From the NCBI RefSeq assembly GCF_003967195.1, contig NZ_AP018725.1, positions 868,001 through 932,000 of the forward strand: a stretch of 64,000 nucleotides of DNA. Direction: 5' to 3'. Under the pieces are notes generated by a model that was given only the letters and a program-made list of their open reading frames with translations, did no database searches and was not told where the DNA came from. Origin of the DNA: Sulfuriflexus mobilis (GTDB lineage Bacteria; Pseudomonadota; Gammaproteobacteria; AKS1). The position numbers and the translations under genes are program-made. Below are positions 44,820-55,161 of the stretch, piece by piece (within the stretch, counting starts at the first letter, position 1; every line of letters starts with the position of its first letter).

Positions 44820-45209
44820 ATGTCCATGGCGAATAATCATTACACCATACTGGTCGTTGACGATGTGGAAGAAATTGCCGAGCTGGTTGCCCGGGTACTG
44901 AAAACGGCAGGTTACCAGACGCTGATCGCCAATGATGCGAAAACGGCACTGGGGTTTATGGAACAGCAGCTCATAGACCTGGCTGTAGTGGATATTAATA
45001 TGCCGCTGATCAATGGCATTCACCTGCTCAGGCAGATGCGTCAACGAGCAGAGACAGAACGTATCCCGGTTATTATGCTGACCGCATTGAGCGACAGTGA
45101 TACAACGCTGGAGTGTTTACGCAGTGGGGCCTGTGGTTATATCACCAAGCCCTTTAATATGAAGGGCCTGCTCGGTCAGGTGGATCACTGCATCGCCAGG
45201 CCTGCCTAG
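44820..45209 (+). CDS. Single-domain response regulator (CheY-like)
   Basis: A 129-residue receiver domain with no output domain. The acidic pair (ILVVDDVEE), the phospho-acceptor Asp in LAVVDINMPLING, the Thr in VIMLTALSD and the Lys in GYITKPFNMKGL are all present. It would signal by protein contact. No histidine kinase gene is adjacent. It is co-transcribed with two small genes. Confidence 0.92.
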   Translation: MSMANNHYTILVVDDVEEIAELVARVLKTAGYQTLIANDAKTALGFMEQQLIDLAVVDINMPLINGIHLLRQMRQRAETERIPVIMLTALSDSDTTLECLRSGACGYITKPFNMKGLLGQVDHCIARPA

Positions 45210-45415
45210 TCGTTGACGACATCCATTTCCATTTCGGCATCCTTGCGTGGTTGGATACATTCTTTCGGACCGAGGTCGTACAAAGGCACTTTTCAAACGG
45301 CTTCTTTGGTGGCATGGAGTTCCTGGGCAAACTCAGGCGGGCTGGGTAAATTCAGATGGCCAGATTTGGCATCGGCAAGAATTTTATTAATCATTTCGGT
45401 ATCGATTCGTTTCAT
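45206..45415 (-). pseudogene. Possible gene remnant with internal TGA
   Basis: On the minus strand MKRIDTEMINKILADAKSGH and NLPSPPEFAQELHATKEAV are followed by TGA, after which the same frame continues KVPLYDLGPKECIQPRKDAE and ends at TAG. The sequence before and after the TGA looks protein-like, and the N terminus recalls HDOD-type starts, weakly. It overlaps the response-regulator stop. It may be a 40-residue gene or a decaying one. Confidence 0.3.
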
Positions 45416-45439
45416 ATGCCATTCCCGGGATGGGCGACA

Positions 45440-46342
45440 CTACTTGTACTTATCGATATCCTTCCAGCGAACATTCACCGGGCTGGCCAGCCAGTCTTTG
45501 AGACGACTGTAAAAACCACGGTGCATCCGGTTCTGTTCGGTTTCTGCTTGCGTCTCATCCGGGATGACTTGCTCTTCATTGAGCGCATCACTGCCCAGGT
45601 CATAGATCTTACTTTCATCACCCATCTCGATGATCTCAAAGACAATGGGCATCTCTTCAATCGGCCTGCCTGCCAGGAGGTGCTGGCGATTCTTTTGCAG
45701 GGAGGCCTTAACTTCTCGCATCTCTTCGCAGGTGGACGCAGGCAGGCCTTCCGTTTTCAGCAGGCTGTCAACATACGTCTCCATAATGTCGATTTCATTC
45801 TTGATACGTTGCCGACAGTGTTTCTCCTTGCCTTCCAGTTCAGTGATTTTGTCAGTAATGCTCGATTCGGGTATCGGCAGGCTGAAGGGGGCCGTGTTGA
45901 TACCGCGTTTACGCAACAGTAGCCTGACAACGACCGCAGTCTGTGACTTGCGGCGAAAGGTATTCAGGCGACTGTGAATGTCTTTGTGTATATTGCCGAG
46001 TTTTCCGGCATCAACATCGTCTTCGATAAGCAATGTTTCACCCTGGGCAACTAGGTCCATGACACTATGCAGGGCTGTGTTGATATAGGAGTCCAGGTGT
46101 GTGAGGGCGCTTTTTAGCTTGTCTGTCGGCAGGTGCTTGATGCTCTTGCTGATGATCTCAAAGGTTTTTATGTGCCCTTGCGAGAGCTGGCTTGTTTCCT
46201 GGCCCAGTATCAGCATGCTTTCCAGGCCGCTTTGCAGGCGAGTAATGGCCAGGCTGATCTTGACGACCTTCTCCAGCGCAGAACGCTGTTCGGTGATCAG
46301 GGCCAGCTTATTGGCTGAACTAGCAGCTTTGTTATCATCCAT
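45440..46342 (-). CDS. Hypothetical coiled-coil protein
   Basis: A 300-residue cytosolic-looking protein, mainly helical, with heptad-like stretches (ITEQRSALEKVVKISLAITR, TDKITELEGKEKHCRQRI). The C-terminal third is acidic, and the end is aromatic and basic (FYSRLKDWLASPVNVRWKDI). There is no signal peptide, membrane helix or known motif. It is convergent to the response-regulator cluster. Codon use and uninterrupted length support a real gene. Confidence 0.75.
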   Translation of the reverse strand: MDDNKAASSANKLALITEQRSALEKVVKISLAITRLQSGLESMLILGQETSQLSQGHIKTFEIISKSIKHLPTDKLKSALTHLDSYINTALHSVMDLVAQGETLLIEDDVDAGKLGNIHKDIHSRLNTFRRKSQTAVVVRLLLRKRGINTAPFSLPIPESSITDKITELEGKEKHCRQRIKNEIDIMETYVDSLLKTEGLPASTCEEMREVKASLQKNRQHLLAGRPIEEMPIVFEIIEMGDESKIYDLGSDALNEEQVIPDETQAETEQNRMHRGFYSRLKDWLASPVNVRWKDIDKYK

Positions 46343-46396
46343 ACGGGTTATTATTTTATCTGTGCTTGTTGTTCAGAGTTTAATTACAGCCTGATT

Positions 46397-46786
46397 TCAC
46401 TCAATTGCAAGTATTTTATAGCGGATAACCGTATCACCTTGCATCTGGCATTGAAATCGCTGGCGGACCGGGACGTTTTCCTTCGTCGTATAGCGAATCA
46501 GGCCATCAATGCTGTTGTTGCCGACAGGGGGTTGAGCCTCTGGTGAACGACTGATGCTGGCATTCTCGGGAATTTCACCCGACTCCAGCAGGGCCTTATT
46601 ACAGTACAGGTAGGGACAGGCCATAGCGGCATGTTCATCTCGTGGCTGTTCACAATTCACCACGCTAAAGATATTGTTTTTCAGCTTGAGTCCGGGTTGC
46701 GACGTCACCTGGTAAAGTCGCAGGCTAAACCAGCTGATGAGAATGAGCAGCGCAATACCAATAATAGTGCCAAGAGTCTTATGCAC
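46397..46786 (-). CDS. Membrane-anchored hypothetical protein
   Basis: A 129-residue protein with one N-terminal helix (LGTIIGIALLILISWFSLRL) and a periplasmic part with cysteines at VVNCEQPRDEH, MACPYLYCNKALLESGE and RFQCQMQGD. The family is not recognised. It lies 2 bases after the DUF3108 gene, so it belongs to the purM-purN-DUF3108 transcription unit. Confidence 0.75.
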   Translation of the reverse strand: MHKTLGTIIGIALLILISWFSLRLYQVTSQPGLKLKNNIFSVVNCEQPRDEHAAMACPYLYCNKALLESGEIPENASISRSPEAQPPVGNNSIDGLIRYTTKENVPVRQRFQCQMQGDTVIRYKILAIE

Positions 46787-46788
46787 GC

Positions 46789-47565
46789 CTAAGGTCCTTC
46801 AATTTTCTGGATGAGCATGGTGTAAACCGTGTCTTTTTTATGGCGTTCGATTTTTACCGGCAAGTAACCCAGTGACGGGGCGCACCAGATAAATATCTTG
46901 CGATTTTTCTTGCCGACACGAATACGCTGCAGCTTGATGGTCTCAAGTTTACCCAGCACGGTATCGAGCAAGACCTTGCCTTCTGATACGAAGCGATAGG
47001 TTTTAAGTCGGCCACCATCGGCAATCTGGTATTCAGGTGCGGTATTGCCCTGTTGCAGGTCGTGCATGAGGGCCAGCATGTAACCGAATTTATCCTGCGT
47101 GCCGGTCGGGATATCCATGCCCCAGGGTTTGTCGCCAATGCGATTGGTGACGCGCTGATGCTGCCAGTCAAACTGGAGCCTTGTGGTGCGCGAGTTATCA
47201 CTACTATCGAGGTATTCGTAATGTTGTGGCTGGACGCGGTTATTGTTGAGCAGCCAATGACTGCGTTCGGTGACTTCGCCCGGTTTTAACAAGGCGGCCA
47301 GCCCGGTGGTATGCATGCGTGCCTCGAACAGGTAGCCATCGCCGGTTTTACTGAGTTGGTGTATACGTTCGCCGATCTTGCTGTCATTGCGACTGACCTC
47401 ATACTGCGCGGTGAACGGGCGGGTAATCGTCTCGGCGTGAAGGAGGCCGGGGAGGCACAGGCTAAACCCCGCAAGCAGCAGGCTAATCGGCCGAATCAGC
47501 AGGGATGTCCGCAAAGTCGATGCCGCTTGTCGGTAGAGGTTTATCATCAAGTAAGACTTTATCAT
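46789..47565 (-). CDS. DUF3108 domain-containing exported protein
   Basis: A 258-residue protein with a signal peptide (LLLAGFSLCLPGLLHAE) and a DUF3108 beta-barrel-like domain (FTAQYEVSRNDSKIGERIHQ, WLLNNNRVQPQHYEYLD, WCAPSLGYLPVKIERHKKD). It lies directly after purN in many gammaproteobacteria. The start at 47565 overlaps purN by 83 bases; the Met at 47547 is an alternative. Confidence 0.85.
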   Translation of the reverse strand: MIKSYLMINLYRQAASTLRTSLLIRPISLLLAGFSLCLPGLLHAETITRPFTAQYEVSRNDSKIGERIHQLSKTGDGYLFEARMHTTGLAALLKPGEVTERSHWLLNNNRVQPQHYEYLDSSDNSRTTRLQFDWQHQRVTNRIGDKPWGMDIPTGTQDKFGYMLALMHDLQQGNTAPEYQIADGGRLKTYRFVSEGKVLLDTVLGKLETIKLQRIRVGKKNRKIFIWCAPSLGYLPVKIERHKKDTVYTMLIQKIEGP

Positions 47566-48169
47566 ATTGCATCTTCAGGCGACCCTCGGCAAACCAGCGA
47601 ATCGCTTGTGGAAATATCCGGTGCTCCTGTTCCAGTACCCGTGCAGCGAGGTCGTCCGGGCTGTCACCTGCCCGTACCGGCACACGTGCCTGGAGTACCC
47701 GTGGGCCGCCATCCACCTCGGTGGTGACAAAGTGCACCGTGGCACCGTGTTCTTGGACACCATCTTGCAGGGCGCGTTCATGTGTATTCAGGCCGGGGAA
47801 ATGTGGCAGCAGGGCCGGGTGGATGTTGAGCATGCGGCCAAGGTAGTGTTCGACAAACGCGTGGCTGAGGATACGCATGAAACCGGCGAGTATGACCAGC
47901 GCCGGCTCGTGGGCATCTATGGCCGCCTGCAGGGCACGGTCAAAGTCTTCCCGGCTCGGGTAGTCACGGTGGTTGACCACCTCGGTATGGATGCCCGCGG
48001 CCTTCGCACGTTGTAGCCCGTGGGCCTCGGCCTGGTTGCTGATGACGGCGCGGATGTCGATAGGCAGGTCGCCGGCCTGCACGCCATCAATGATGGATTG
48101 CAGGTTACTGCCACTGCCCGAGATCAGGATAACCACCGGCATGGCGTTAGGCGCAGGGGGAGTACTCAC
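47483..48169 (-). CDS. purN: Phosphoribosylglycinamide formyltransferase
   Basis: A 228-residue enzyme of purine synthesis that formylates GAR with 10-formyl-THF. It has the N-terminal VVILISGSGSNLQSIIDG, the catalytic Asn/His/Asp region LVILAGFMRIL, MLNIHPALLPHFPGLNTH and VHFVTTEVDGGPRVLQARV. It starts 2 bases after purM and overlaps the DUF3108 gene. Confidence 0.95.
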   Translation of the reverse strand: MSTPPAPNAMPVVILISGSGSNLQSIIDGVQAGDLPIDIRAVISNQAEAHGLQRAKAAGIHTEVVNHRDYPSREDFDRALQAAIDAHEPALVILAGFMRILSHAFVEHYLGRMLNIHPALLPHFPGLNTHERALQDGVQEHGATVHFVTTEVDGGPRVLQARVPVRAGDSPDDLAARVLEQEHRIFPQAIRWFAEGRLKMQYDKVLLDDKPLPTSGIDFADIPADSAD

Positions 48170-48171
48170 GT

Positions 48172-49224
48172 TTAGTAGAGCACGACCTGTGGGCTGTTAC
48201 CTTCGGCGGCAACGATCTCGCCAATGCGGCCGGCCTGTTCACCGCTGTCATTCAGAATTTCCAGGGCCTTGTCGGCATCGGCAGCGGTGACACACACGAC
48301 CATGCCAATGCCGCAGTTAAAGGTGCGATACATCTCGCTGTCTTCGACATTGCCGTGTTGCTGCAGCCAGTCGAACACGGCCGGGCGTTGCCAGCTCGAG
48401 GTATCGATACGGGCGACGGCATTGTCCGGCAGCACGCGCGGCAGGTTTTCGGTCAAACCGCCACCGGTAATGTGGGCCATGGCGTGTACATCCACCAGGC
48501 GACACAACTCCAGCAAGGGTTTCACATACAGGCGGGTCGGGGCCAGCAGGGTCTGGCCAAGTGTGCTGTCACCGAAATCATCACTGAGTTTGGCGCCGCT
48601 GACCTCGATGATCTTGCGGATCAGCGAATAACCGTTTGAATGCGGGCCACTCGATTCCAGGCCAATCAGGACATCGCCGGTGGTGACCTTGCTGCCATCA
48701 ATAATGGCCGCGCGCTCCACCGCACCAACGCAGAAGCCGGCCAGGTCGTAGTCACCCTCATGGTACATGCCGGGCATTTCGGCGGTCTCGCCACCGATCA
48801 GGGCACAGCCGGCCAGTTCACAGCCACGACCAATACCTTTAATAACGTCCGTGGCCGTGTCGAGGTCGAGCTTACCGGTGGCAAAGTAGTCGAGGAAGAA
48901 CAACGGTTCGGCACCCTGCACGATCAGGTCATTGGCGCACATGGCGACGAGGTCGATGCCGATAGTGTCATGCAGGCCGAGGTCGATGGCCAGTCTCAGC
49001 TTGGTGCCGACCCCGTCGGTGCCGGAGACCAGTACCGGGTCAGTGTAATTTTTCGGGATCTCGAACAGGGCGCCAAAACCCCCCAGGCCGTCAAGCATGC
49101 CACTGCGCCGGGTGGCGGCGGCAATCGGCTTGATACGCTCGATCAGGGCATTGCCCGCATCGATGTCAACACCTGCATCGCGGTAACTCAGCGATGAAGA
49201 AGGCGGTTGGTCGTTTTGGCTCAC
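48172..49224 (-). CDS. purM: Phosphoribosylformylglycinamidine cyclo-ligase (AIR synthetase)
   Basis: A 350-residue ATP-dependent cyclase of purine synthesis. It has [55 protein letters not shown] and [16 protein letters not shown]. It is transcribed as purM-purN and is divergent from the DUF2066-AI-2E-hda genes, the conserved gammaproteobacterial order. Confidence 0.96.
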   Translation of the reverse strand: MSQNDQPPSSSLSYRDAGVDIDAGNALIERIKPIAAATRRSGMLDGLGGFGALFEIPKNYTDPVLVSGTDGVGTKLRLAIDLGLHDTIGIDLVAMCANDLIVQGAEPLFFLDYFATGKLDLDTATDVIKGIGRGCELAGCALIGGETAEMPGMYHEGDYDLAGFCVGAVERAAIIDGSKVTTGDVLIGLESSGPHSNGYSLIRKIIEVSGAKLSDDFGDSTLGQTLLAPTRLYVKPLLELCRLVDVHAMAHITGGGLTENLPRVLPDNAVARIDTSSWQRPAVFDWLQQHGNVEDSEMYRTFNCGIGMVVCVTAADADKALEILNDSGEQAGRIGEIVAAEGNSPQVVLY

Positions 49225-49391
49225 GTGTATGGCTCCGGCTGGAAGAAATCAGGGCGCTAATGGTATCGGGGCACCCCGCCTTGTGCAAACAAAGCAGACG
49301 ATTTTGCCTTGCAGGGGGGGCAGATGGGTATAATCAGGACAGGAAAATGGCCATCACCGGGTGGTGGTGCCGAAATCGAGGATGTTGAAAC

Positions 49392-50486
49392 GTGCGAGCG
49401 TTGATTTTACTGGTGTTATTGGGGATCGGTGCATGTCCGCTGTGGGCGGTCGAGGTCACCGACCTCTATGAAACCGAATTGCTGGTGAGCGGACAGGGCC
49501 GTACCGAGCGCCATAATGCGGTGCGTCAGGCCCTCGCCGAGGTCATTATAAAAGTATCGGGCAATGAACAAGCGGCCCTGCTACCCGGGGTTCCGGGTTT
49601 GCTGGATCAGAGTCTGCAACTCCTTCAACAGTACCGCTACCGCAACGAGGCACCGGCGGCCAGCAGTCCGGACGGGGCGCCCCAGCAATGGTTATGGATG
49701 CGCTTTAACCAACAGGGACTGGATAAGGCCCTGAGAGCGATCAATATCCCCGTCTGGGGACGGACACGGCCGAGTACCGTGTTATGGCTGGTCGTTGACG
49801 AGGGTGGGCAACGTCGCCTGCTGGGGGGCAGTGATGAATCCGAGTTGTTGGCAGGATTACGAGACAGTGCCCGTCGACGTGGGATCCCGCTGGTGTTGCC
49901 GCTGTTGGACCTTGAAGACCAGCAGCGATTGAAGGCCACCGATGTATGGATTAACTTTCAGGAGACCATCCGCGCCGCCTCGCAACGTTATGCCCCGGAG
50001 GCCATCCTTGTCGGCCGTTTGTTGGAACTGGACGGGGGACGCTGGCAGGCGCGCTGGAGCCTGAACCTGGCCGGGCAGGTTTATGACTGGTCACACACGG
50101 GTTTGCTGGAAACGGCCCTGAATATGGGCGTCGAAGGGACCGCCTCAACACTGGCGGCGCGTTTTGTCCGCCAGCCACTGGCGAATAACCAGTCCGGCGT
50201 GTTGCGCATCCGCTTGCGGGATATTCGTAACCTGGCCGATTTTGCCCGCAGTGAGCGCTACCTGCGCGGCCTTAGTGGCGTGACCGATGTCCAGGCCGGG
50301 CAGATTGATGCCGAGCAGGTGCTTTTTACCATCAAGACACGTGGTGACCGCCAGGGCCTGCTGGATGCGGTGCGCCTCAGCAGTCAGCCGGTTTTACAGC
50401 TGGCTGAGACGGCTGGGGAGCAGAGACCCGCACCGCCCGCAGCGGTCACCGATGCCGCCGACATCGTCTTTCGGCTTTTACCCTGA
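49392..50486 (+). CDS. DUF2066 domain-containing exported protein
   Basis: A 364-residue protein with a GTG start and signal peptide (LILLVLLGIGACPLWA). The DUF2066 core reads VTDLYETELLVSGQGRTERH, then LAEVIIKVSGN and WINFQETIRAASQRYAPEAI. It is found next to purM and hda in many relatives; function is unknown. TATAAT at 49329-49334 is a possible -10 box, but the -35 candidate is 19 bases away. Confidence 0.85.
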   Translation: MRALILLVLLGIGACPLWAVEVTDLYETELLVSGQGRTERHNAVRQALAEVIIKVSGNEQAALLPGVPGLLDQSLQLLQQYRYRNEAPAASSPDGAPQQWLWMRFNQQGLDKALRAINIPVWGRTRPSTVLWLVVDEGGQRRLLGGSDESELLAGLRDSARRRGIPLVLPLLDLEDQQRLKATDVWINFQETIRAASQRYAPEAILVGRLLELDGGRWQARWSLNLAGQVYDWSHTGLLETALNMGVEGTASTLAARFVRQPLANNQSGVLRIRLRDIRNLADFARSERYLRGLSGVTDVQAGQIDAEQVLFTIKTRGDRQGLLDAVRLSSQPVLQLAETAGEQRPAPPAAVTDAADIVFRLLP

Positions 50487-50532
50487 ACACAGTCGTTACG
50501 GATAAAAATGAAGCATTATGGGGAGACTAGAC

Positions 50533-51627
50533 GTGACTGATAATCGTACCTGGCTGGTGCTGGCCCTGCTCAGCGGGGGCGGGGTCCTGCTTTACCTGTT
50601 GGCACCGGTATTGACCCCCTTCCTGCTGGCGGCGCTGCTGTCTTATATCTGTGACCCCCTGGTCGACCGGATGGAGGCCAGAAAATTCTCGCGAACCCTG
50701 GCGGTGAGTGTGGTGTTTATCAGCCTGAGCCTGTTGCTCCTGTTATTGCTGCTGATACTGGTGCCCTTGATCGAAAAACAAATGGGCACCTTTATCTCAC
50801 GCCTGCCCGCATATATCGATTGGTTACAGGCTACGGTCCTGCCTTGGGTGCAGGCGCGCCTTGGCCTGGAGACCGTACCGGATATCAGTGCACTCAAGCA
50901 GGCCTTGCAGGCGCACTGGCAACAGGCCGGGGGTCTGGCGGTGAGTGTCCTGACCTCCATCAGCCAGTCCGGTGCCACCCTGTTTGCACTACTGGCGAAT
51001 ATCGTCCTGGTGCCACTGGTGACCTTTTATATGCTGCGCGACTGGGACGTGATGATGGCGCGGATACGCGAGTTGTTACCACGCTCCATCGAACCCCTGT
51101 TGGTAAAACTTGCGACGGAGTCGGATGACGTCCTCGGTGCCTTTATGCGTGGCCAGTTACTCGTCATGTTGAGTCTCAGCGTAGTTTACTCGGTAGGTTT
51201 ATTGCTGATGGGGCTCGACTATGCGGTGCTTATCGGCCTCATCGCGGGTCTGGTGAGTTTCGTGCCCTATCTGGGCATGATCATCGGTGTCTTGCTGGCG
51301 GTGGCCGCGGGCCTGTTCCAGTTTCAGGATATTGTTGCCCTCTGGCCACTGCTCGTCGTATTCGGTGTCGGCCAGTTGCTGGAAAGTTTTGTGCTGACGC
51401 CGTTGCTGGTCGGTGACAAGATTGGCCTGCACCCGGTGGCCGTGATCTTTGCCATCGCTGCCTTTGGTCAGTTATTCGGTTTCTTTGGCATCCTGCTCGC
51501 CTTGCCGGTGGCGGCCGTGATCGTGGTGATTATCCGTCATGCCCATGACAGTTATCGTCGCAGTGAGCTCTACGGCGCGACAAACCAGGGCGAAACGGAC
51601 AATGGCCAATGTGGTGATGGTTGCTAA
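50533..51627 (+). CDS. AI-2E family transporter (PerM-like permease)
   Basis: A 364-residue polytopic membrane protein with about eight helices (LVLALLSGGGVLLYLLAPVL, LIAGLVSFVPYLGMIIGVLL, FGVGQLLESFVLTPLLVG). I chose the GTG at 50533 because GGGGAG lies 7 bases upstream; an ATG at 50518 is possible but overlaps that site. Substrates of this family vary and transport of autoinducer-2 cannot be assumed. Confidence 0.88.
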   Translation: MTDNRTWLVLALLSGGGVLLYLLAPVLTPFLLAALLSYICDPLVDRMEARKFSRTLAVSVVFISLSLLLLLLLLILVPLIEKQMGTFISRLPAYIDWLQATVLPWVQARLGLETVPDISALKQALQAHWQQAGGLAVSVLTSISQSGATLFALLANIVLVPLVTFYMLRDWDVMMARIRELLPRSIEPLLVKLATESDDVLGAFMRGQLLVMLSLSVVYSVGLLLMGLDYAVLIGLIAGLVSFVPYLGMIIGVLLAVAAGLFQFQDIVALWPLLVVFGVGQLLESFVLTPLLVGDKIGLHPVAVIFAIAAFGQLFGFFGILLALPVAAVIVVIIRHAHDSYRRSELYGATNQGETDNGQCGDGC

Positions 51628-51648
51628 CGTAGCCTCAATACTTTTTCT

Positions 51649-52338
51649 ATGCCTGCTCAATTACCCCTGCACATCGGCCTGCGTGACAGCGCAACCTTTG
51701 ACAATTTTTATCCCGCCGATAACGAACAGGTACTGGCGCAGTTGCAACAGTGCGCGCGACTGGAGGGCGAAGGTTTTATCTTTGTGCACGGTGCTGTCGG
51801 CAGTGGTAAGAGCCATCTGTTACAGGCGGCCTGTCATGCCGCCAGCGAGTCGGGCCAGTCGGTGGTCTATCTGCCATTGCGCCAGCGCGAACAGTTCAGT
51901 GTTGAGATGCTGGAAGGTCTTGAAGACATGCACCTGCTCTGTATCGATGACCTGGATGCCATTGTCGGTGATGCCGACTGGGAAGAGGCGATCTTTCATC
52001 TCTATAATCGTGTGCGCGATGCCGGGGCACGGCTGATCGTTGCCGCCAATACGCACCCGACAGCACTGGCCGTGAAACTGCCTGACCTGCAATCACGCCT
52101 GGTCTGGGGGCTGGTATTTTTGTTGCAGTCTCTCGATGACGAACAACTCACCGCGGCCTTGCAGTTAAGGGCCAGGGGCCGTGGCCTGGACCTGCCGGGA
52201 GAAGTGGTGGCCTACCTGCTCAAGCGTTGCGCGCGGGATATGAACAGCCTGTTTGACCTGCTGGAAAAACTCGATCGCGAATCACTGGTTGCACAACGCA
52301 AGCTGACCATTCCCTTCGTGCGGCAGTTTGTTGATTAA
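51649..52338 (+). CDS. hda: DnaA inactivator Hda
   Basis: A 229-residue AAA+ protein related to DnaA domain III. It has a clamp-binding-type N terminus (MPAQLPLHIGLRDSATFDNF), Walker A (GAVGSGKSHLLQAA), Walker B (LLCIDDLDAIVGD) and the arginine-finger region. With the DNA-bound clamp it stimulates DnaA-ATP hydrolysis and prevents over-initiation. It follows the AI-2E transporter gene 21 bases downstream. Confidence 0.93.
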   Translation: MPAQLPLHIGLRDSATFDNFYPADNEQVLAQLQQCARLEGEGFIFVHGAVGSGKSHLLQAACHAASESGQSVVYLPLRQREQFSVEMLEGLEDMHLLCIDDLDAIVGDADWEEAIFHLYNRVRDAGARLIVAANTHPTALAVKLPDLQSRLVWGLVFLLQSLDDEQLTAALQLRARGRGLDLPGEVVAYLLKRCARDMNSLFDLLEKLDRESLVAQRKLTIPFVRQFVD

Positions 52339-52360
52339 ACGATAAGCTATAAAAATAACT

Positions 52361-52389
52361 AACCGCAAAGTTCACGAAGGGACACAAAG
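52361..52389. repeat. Dispersed CGCAAAG-type repeat, divergent half copy
   Basis: AACCGCAAAGTTCACGAAGG followed by GACACAAAG, a diverged arm of the repeats at 20581 and 25873. Confidence 0.5.
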
Positions 52390-52440
52390 TAAATCTTTAT
52401 AATGTCACGTTCGCATGCTTTAAATATATTCACTTATCAG

Positions 52441-52509
52441 TAGGGTGCGCTTTGCGCACCACTAACAAACGGACATACTTTTATTTAATGGTGCGCGAAG
52501 CGCACCCTA
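52441..52509. repeat. REP-like GGGTGCGC palindrome pair
   Basis: TAGGGTGCGCTTTGCGCACC faces GGTGCGCGAAGCGCACCCTA across 30 bases. A compact copy lies at 60270-60293. It lies between the convergent hda and DUF2069 genes. Confidence 0.8.
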
Positions 52510-52539
52510 CATGCTGACCCAAGAATAATCCGGTTAATC

Positions 52540-52911
52540 CTATAAGTTCTGTGCGTTCATTCTTTGCTCTCTTGCCCGGTAACGCACATACAACATACTC
52601 CCCATAAACAACATGATACTCAGCACCACCTGGGCGATGGCATACCAGCGTTCTTCACGGTTGGCCGCGGCGATCATGACCCCGACGGTAAAATAAAACA
52701 GGGCCAGGAAATGCACCCAGGCATGGGTATACAAACGCCCGTGTAGCAGGCCTTGCAGGGGCAGCAATAAAGGTCCGATATAAAACAGCAGGACAATGGC
52801 CACCGGGAAGATGGTCGGCGGGTACAGCCACACGTTCCAGACGATTAGCAGACCGAGCAGGCCCAGGTGCCCGCACAGGGCGAGGACATAATAAAACCGG
52901 CTGTTACTCAT
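52540..52911 (-). CDS. DUF2069 family membrane protein
   Basis: A 123-residue protein with four helices (YYVLALCGHLGLLGLLIVWN, FPVAIVLLFYIGPLLLPLQG, HAWVHFLALFYFTVGVMIAA, VVLSIMLFMGSMLYVRY). DUF2069 genes regularly follow wrbA, as here with 2 bases between. No function is established. Confidence 0.88.
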   Translation of the reverse strand: MSNSRFYYVLALCGHLGLLGLLIVWNVWLYPPTIFPVAIVLLFYIGPLLLPLQGLLHGRLYTHAWVHFLALFYFTVGVMIAAANREERWYAIAQVVLSIMLFMGSMLYVRYRAREQRMNAQNL

Positions 52912-52913
52912 CG

Positions 52914-53875
<962 letters not shown>

Positions 53876-54297
53876 CGGGTGCTCCTGTCAGTGCAAAGAT
53901 CAGCATATTTTACCTTGTGCGTGCCTGGCAGCCTAGAGGCCGGCAGCTGGTTTTAGCCGACATTACCCGATATTAGCGGCAAATTGCGGCTGCAGATTAT
54001 CGGCGCGGGCCTGGTGTACAGAGGATAATGTCTGCTCGCTGAGGTCGCAGGCAGGCTAAGGGCAAGCCACCAGGTCCAGATGACGGCGGTCGTTTGCTGC
54101 ACGAGGCCGGAAGGCAGGGCTTTGGCAATAAAAAAAACCGCGTTATAACACCAAATAAGCGGGTAGTTACTTGACAGCCCGCGGGAACGGATGCTAGTTT
54201 TTGAATTAGATATAAGCTGGAAAACCAGCATCTTAGACACATAGTTTAATGACCTATGTACATTGCTGCGATGAGCGGCCTTTGGAGTTATAACACA
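53876..54297. other. Intergenic region before the LysM lipoprotein
   Basis: No convincing gene. It carries the divergent upstream regions of arsC and the LysM gene. TGGAG at 54283-54287 is the ribosome binding site for the latter. No repeat is evident. Confidence 0.4.
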
Positions 54298-54900
54298 ATG
54301 AAAACAACCAACATTCTCAAGCACGGTGCCCTCAGCGCACTGGTCCTTTCCGTCGCTGTCGGTTGTGCCAGCACTCAACAGGAAGAGCCTGCCGCTGCAC
54401 CGGCTGCCAAAGACACCACTTGTCAGGCCGAACTGGCCGCTGCCGAGGCTGCCCGTAAAAAGGCTGCCAGTATTGGTGGTGAATGGCGTGATACTGGCAA
54501 GATTATCAAAAAGGCCAAGGCTGCCCTGAAAGCAGGTGATGCCAGCAAGTGTGTGAAACTGGCTAACCAGGCGCGCCGTCAGGCAGAACTGGGTTATGCA
54601 CAGGCCCTGGCCGAACAAACCAAGTCAGCAAACAGCTACACGGTTCAACGGGGCGATAACCTGTGGAACATCTCTGGTAAGGACAGCATCTATGGCGACC
54701 CATACCAGTGGCCACTGATCTACAAGGCTAACCGCAGCCAGATCAATGATGCCGACCTGATTTTCCCGGGACAGGACCTCTCCATTGACCGTGCCGCCTC
54801 ATCTGCTGATGTCGATGCCGCAATTCGTCATGCCAAGACCCGCGGTGCCTGGGCCATTGGTGTTGTCGAGGAATCTGACAAGGCTTACTTAGCACGCTAA
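54298..54900 (+). CDS. LysM-domain lipoprotein
   Basis: A 200-residue protein with a lipoprotein signal peptide (SALVLSVAVGC, lipobox Cys21), an Ala-rich linker, a helical DUF4398-like segment (IIKKAKAALKAGDASKC) and a C-terminal LysM domain (YTVQRGDNLWNISGK, YKANRSQINDADLIFPGQDL). I chose the ATG at 54298, which gives a clean signal peptide and a good ribosome binding site; the frame is open from 54256. It probably binds peptidoglycan at the inner face of the outer membrane. A terminator follows at once. Confidence 0.88.
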   Translation: MKTTNILKHGALSALVLSVAVGCASTQQEEPAAAPAAKDTTCQAELAAAEAARKKAASIGGEWRDTGKIIKKAKAALKAGDASKCVKLANQARRQAELGYAQALAEQTKSANSYTVQRGDNLWNISGKDSIYGDPYQWPLIYKANRSQINDADLIFPGQDLSIDRAASSADVDAAIRHAKTRGAWAIGVVEESDKAYLAR

Positions 54901-54920
54901 TAAAGCTAAGGCTTTATGAT

Positions 54921-54951
54921 AAAAACGCCCGGCATTGCCGGGCGTTTTTTT
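54921..54951 (+). terminator. Terminator of the LysM gene
   Basis: Stem AAAACGCCCGGCA / TGCCGGGCGTTTT with a T-run, 20 bases after the stop. Confidence 0.92.
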
Positions 54952-55161
54952 GGATCGATGATTTGTACATGGATGTACTTATGCCGTGAAGGCCATGGAT
55001 GGCCGGGAACGGCTCGCAGATCGATGGTTGATGAATTCTTAAATTCATCAATGGTGGTACAAGCCTATCTGCCCATGTTGATACAGGCCGTGGATTGCGC
55101 GTTATGCGCTGAATTGGCCTTCACAATCATCGATCAGCACTCATATAAATCATCAATCACC

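Noticed and set aside
45213-45512. A 99-codon plus-strand frame after the response regulator
   Set aside because: It overlaps the antisense remnant and the 300-residue gene, and its product has no recognisable features.
53953-54618. A 221-codon minus-strand frame over the LysM gene
   Set aside because: It is antisense to a lipoprotein with clear signal peptide and LysM domain.
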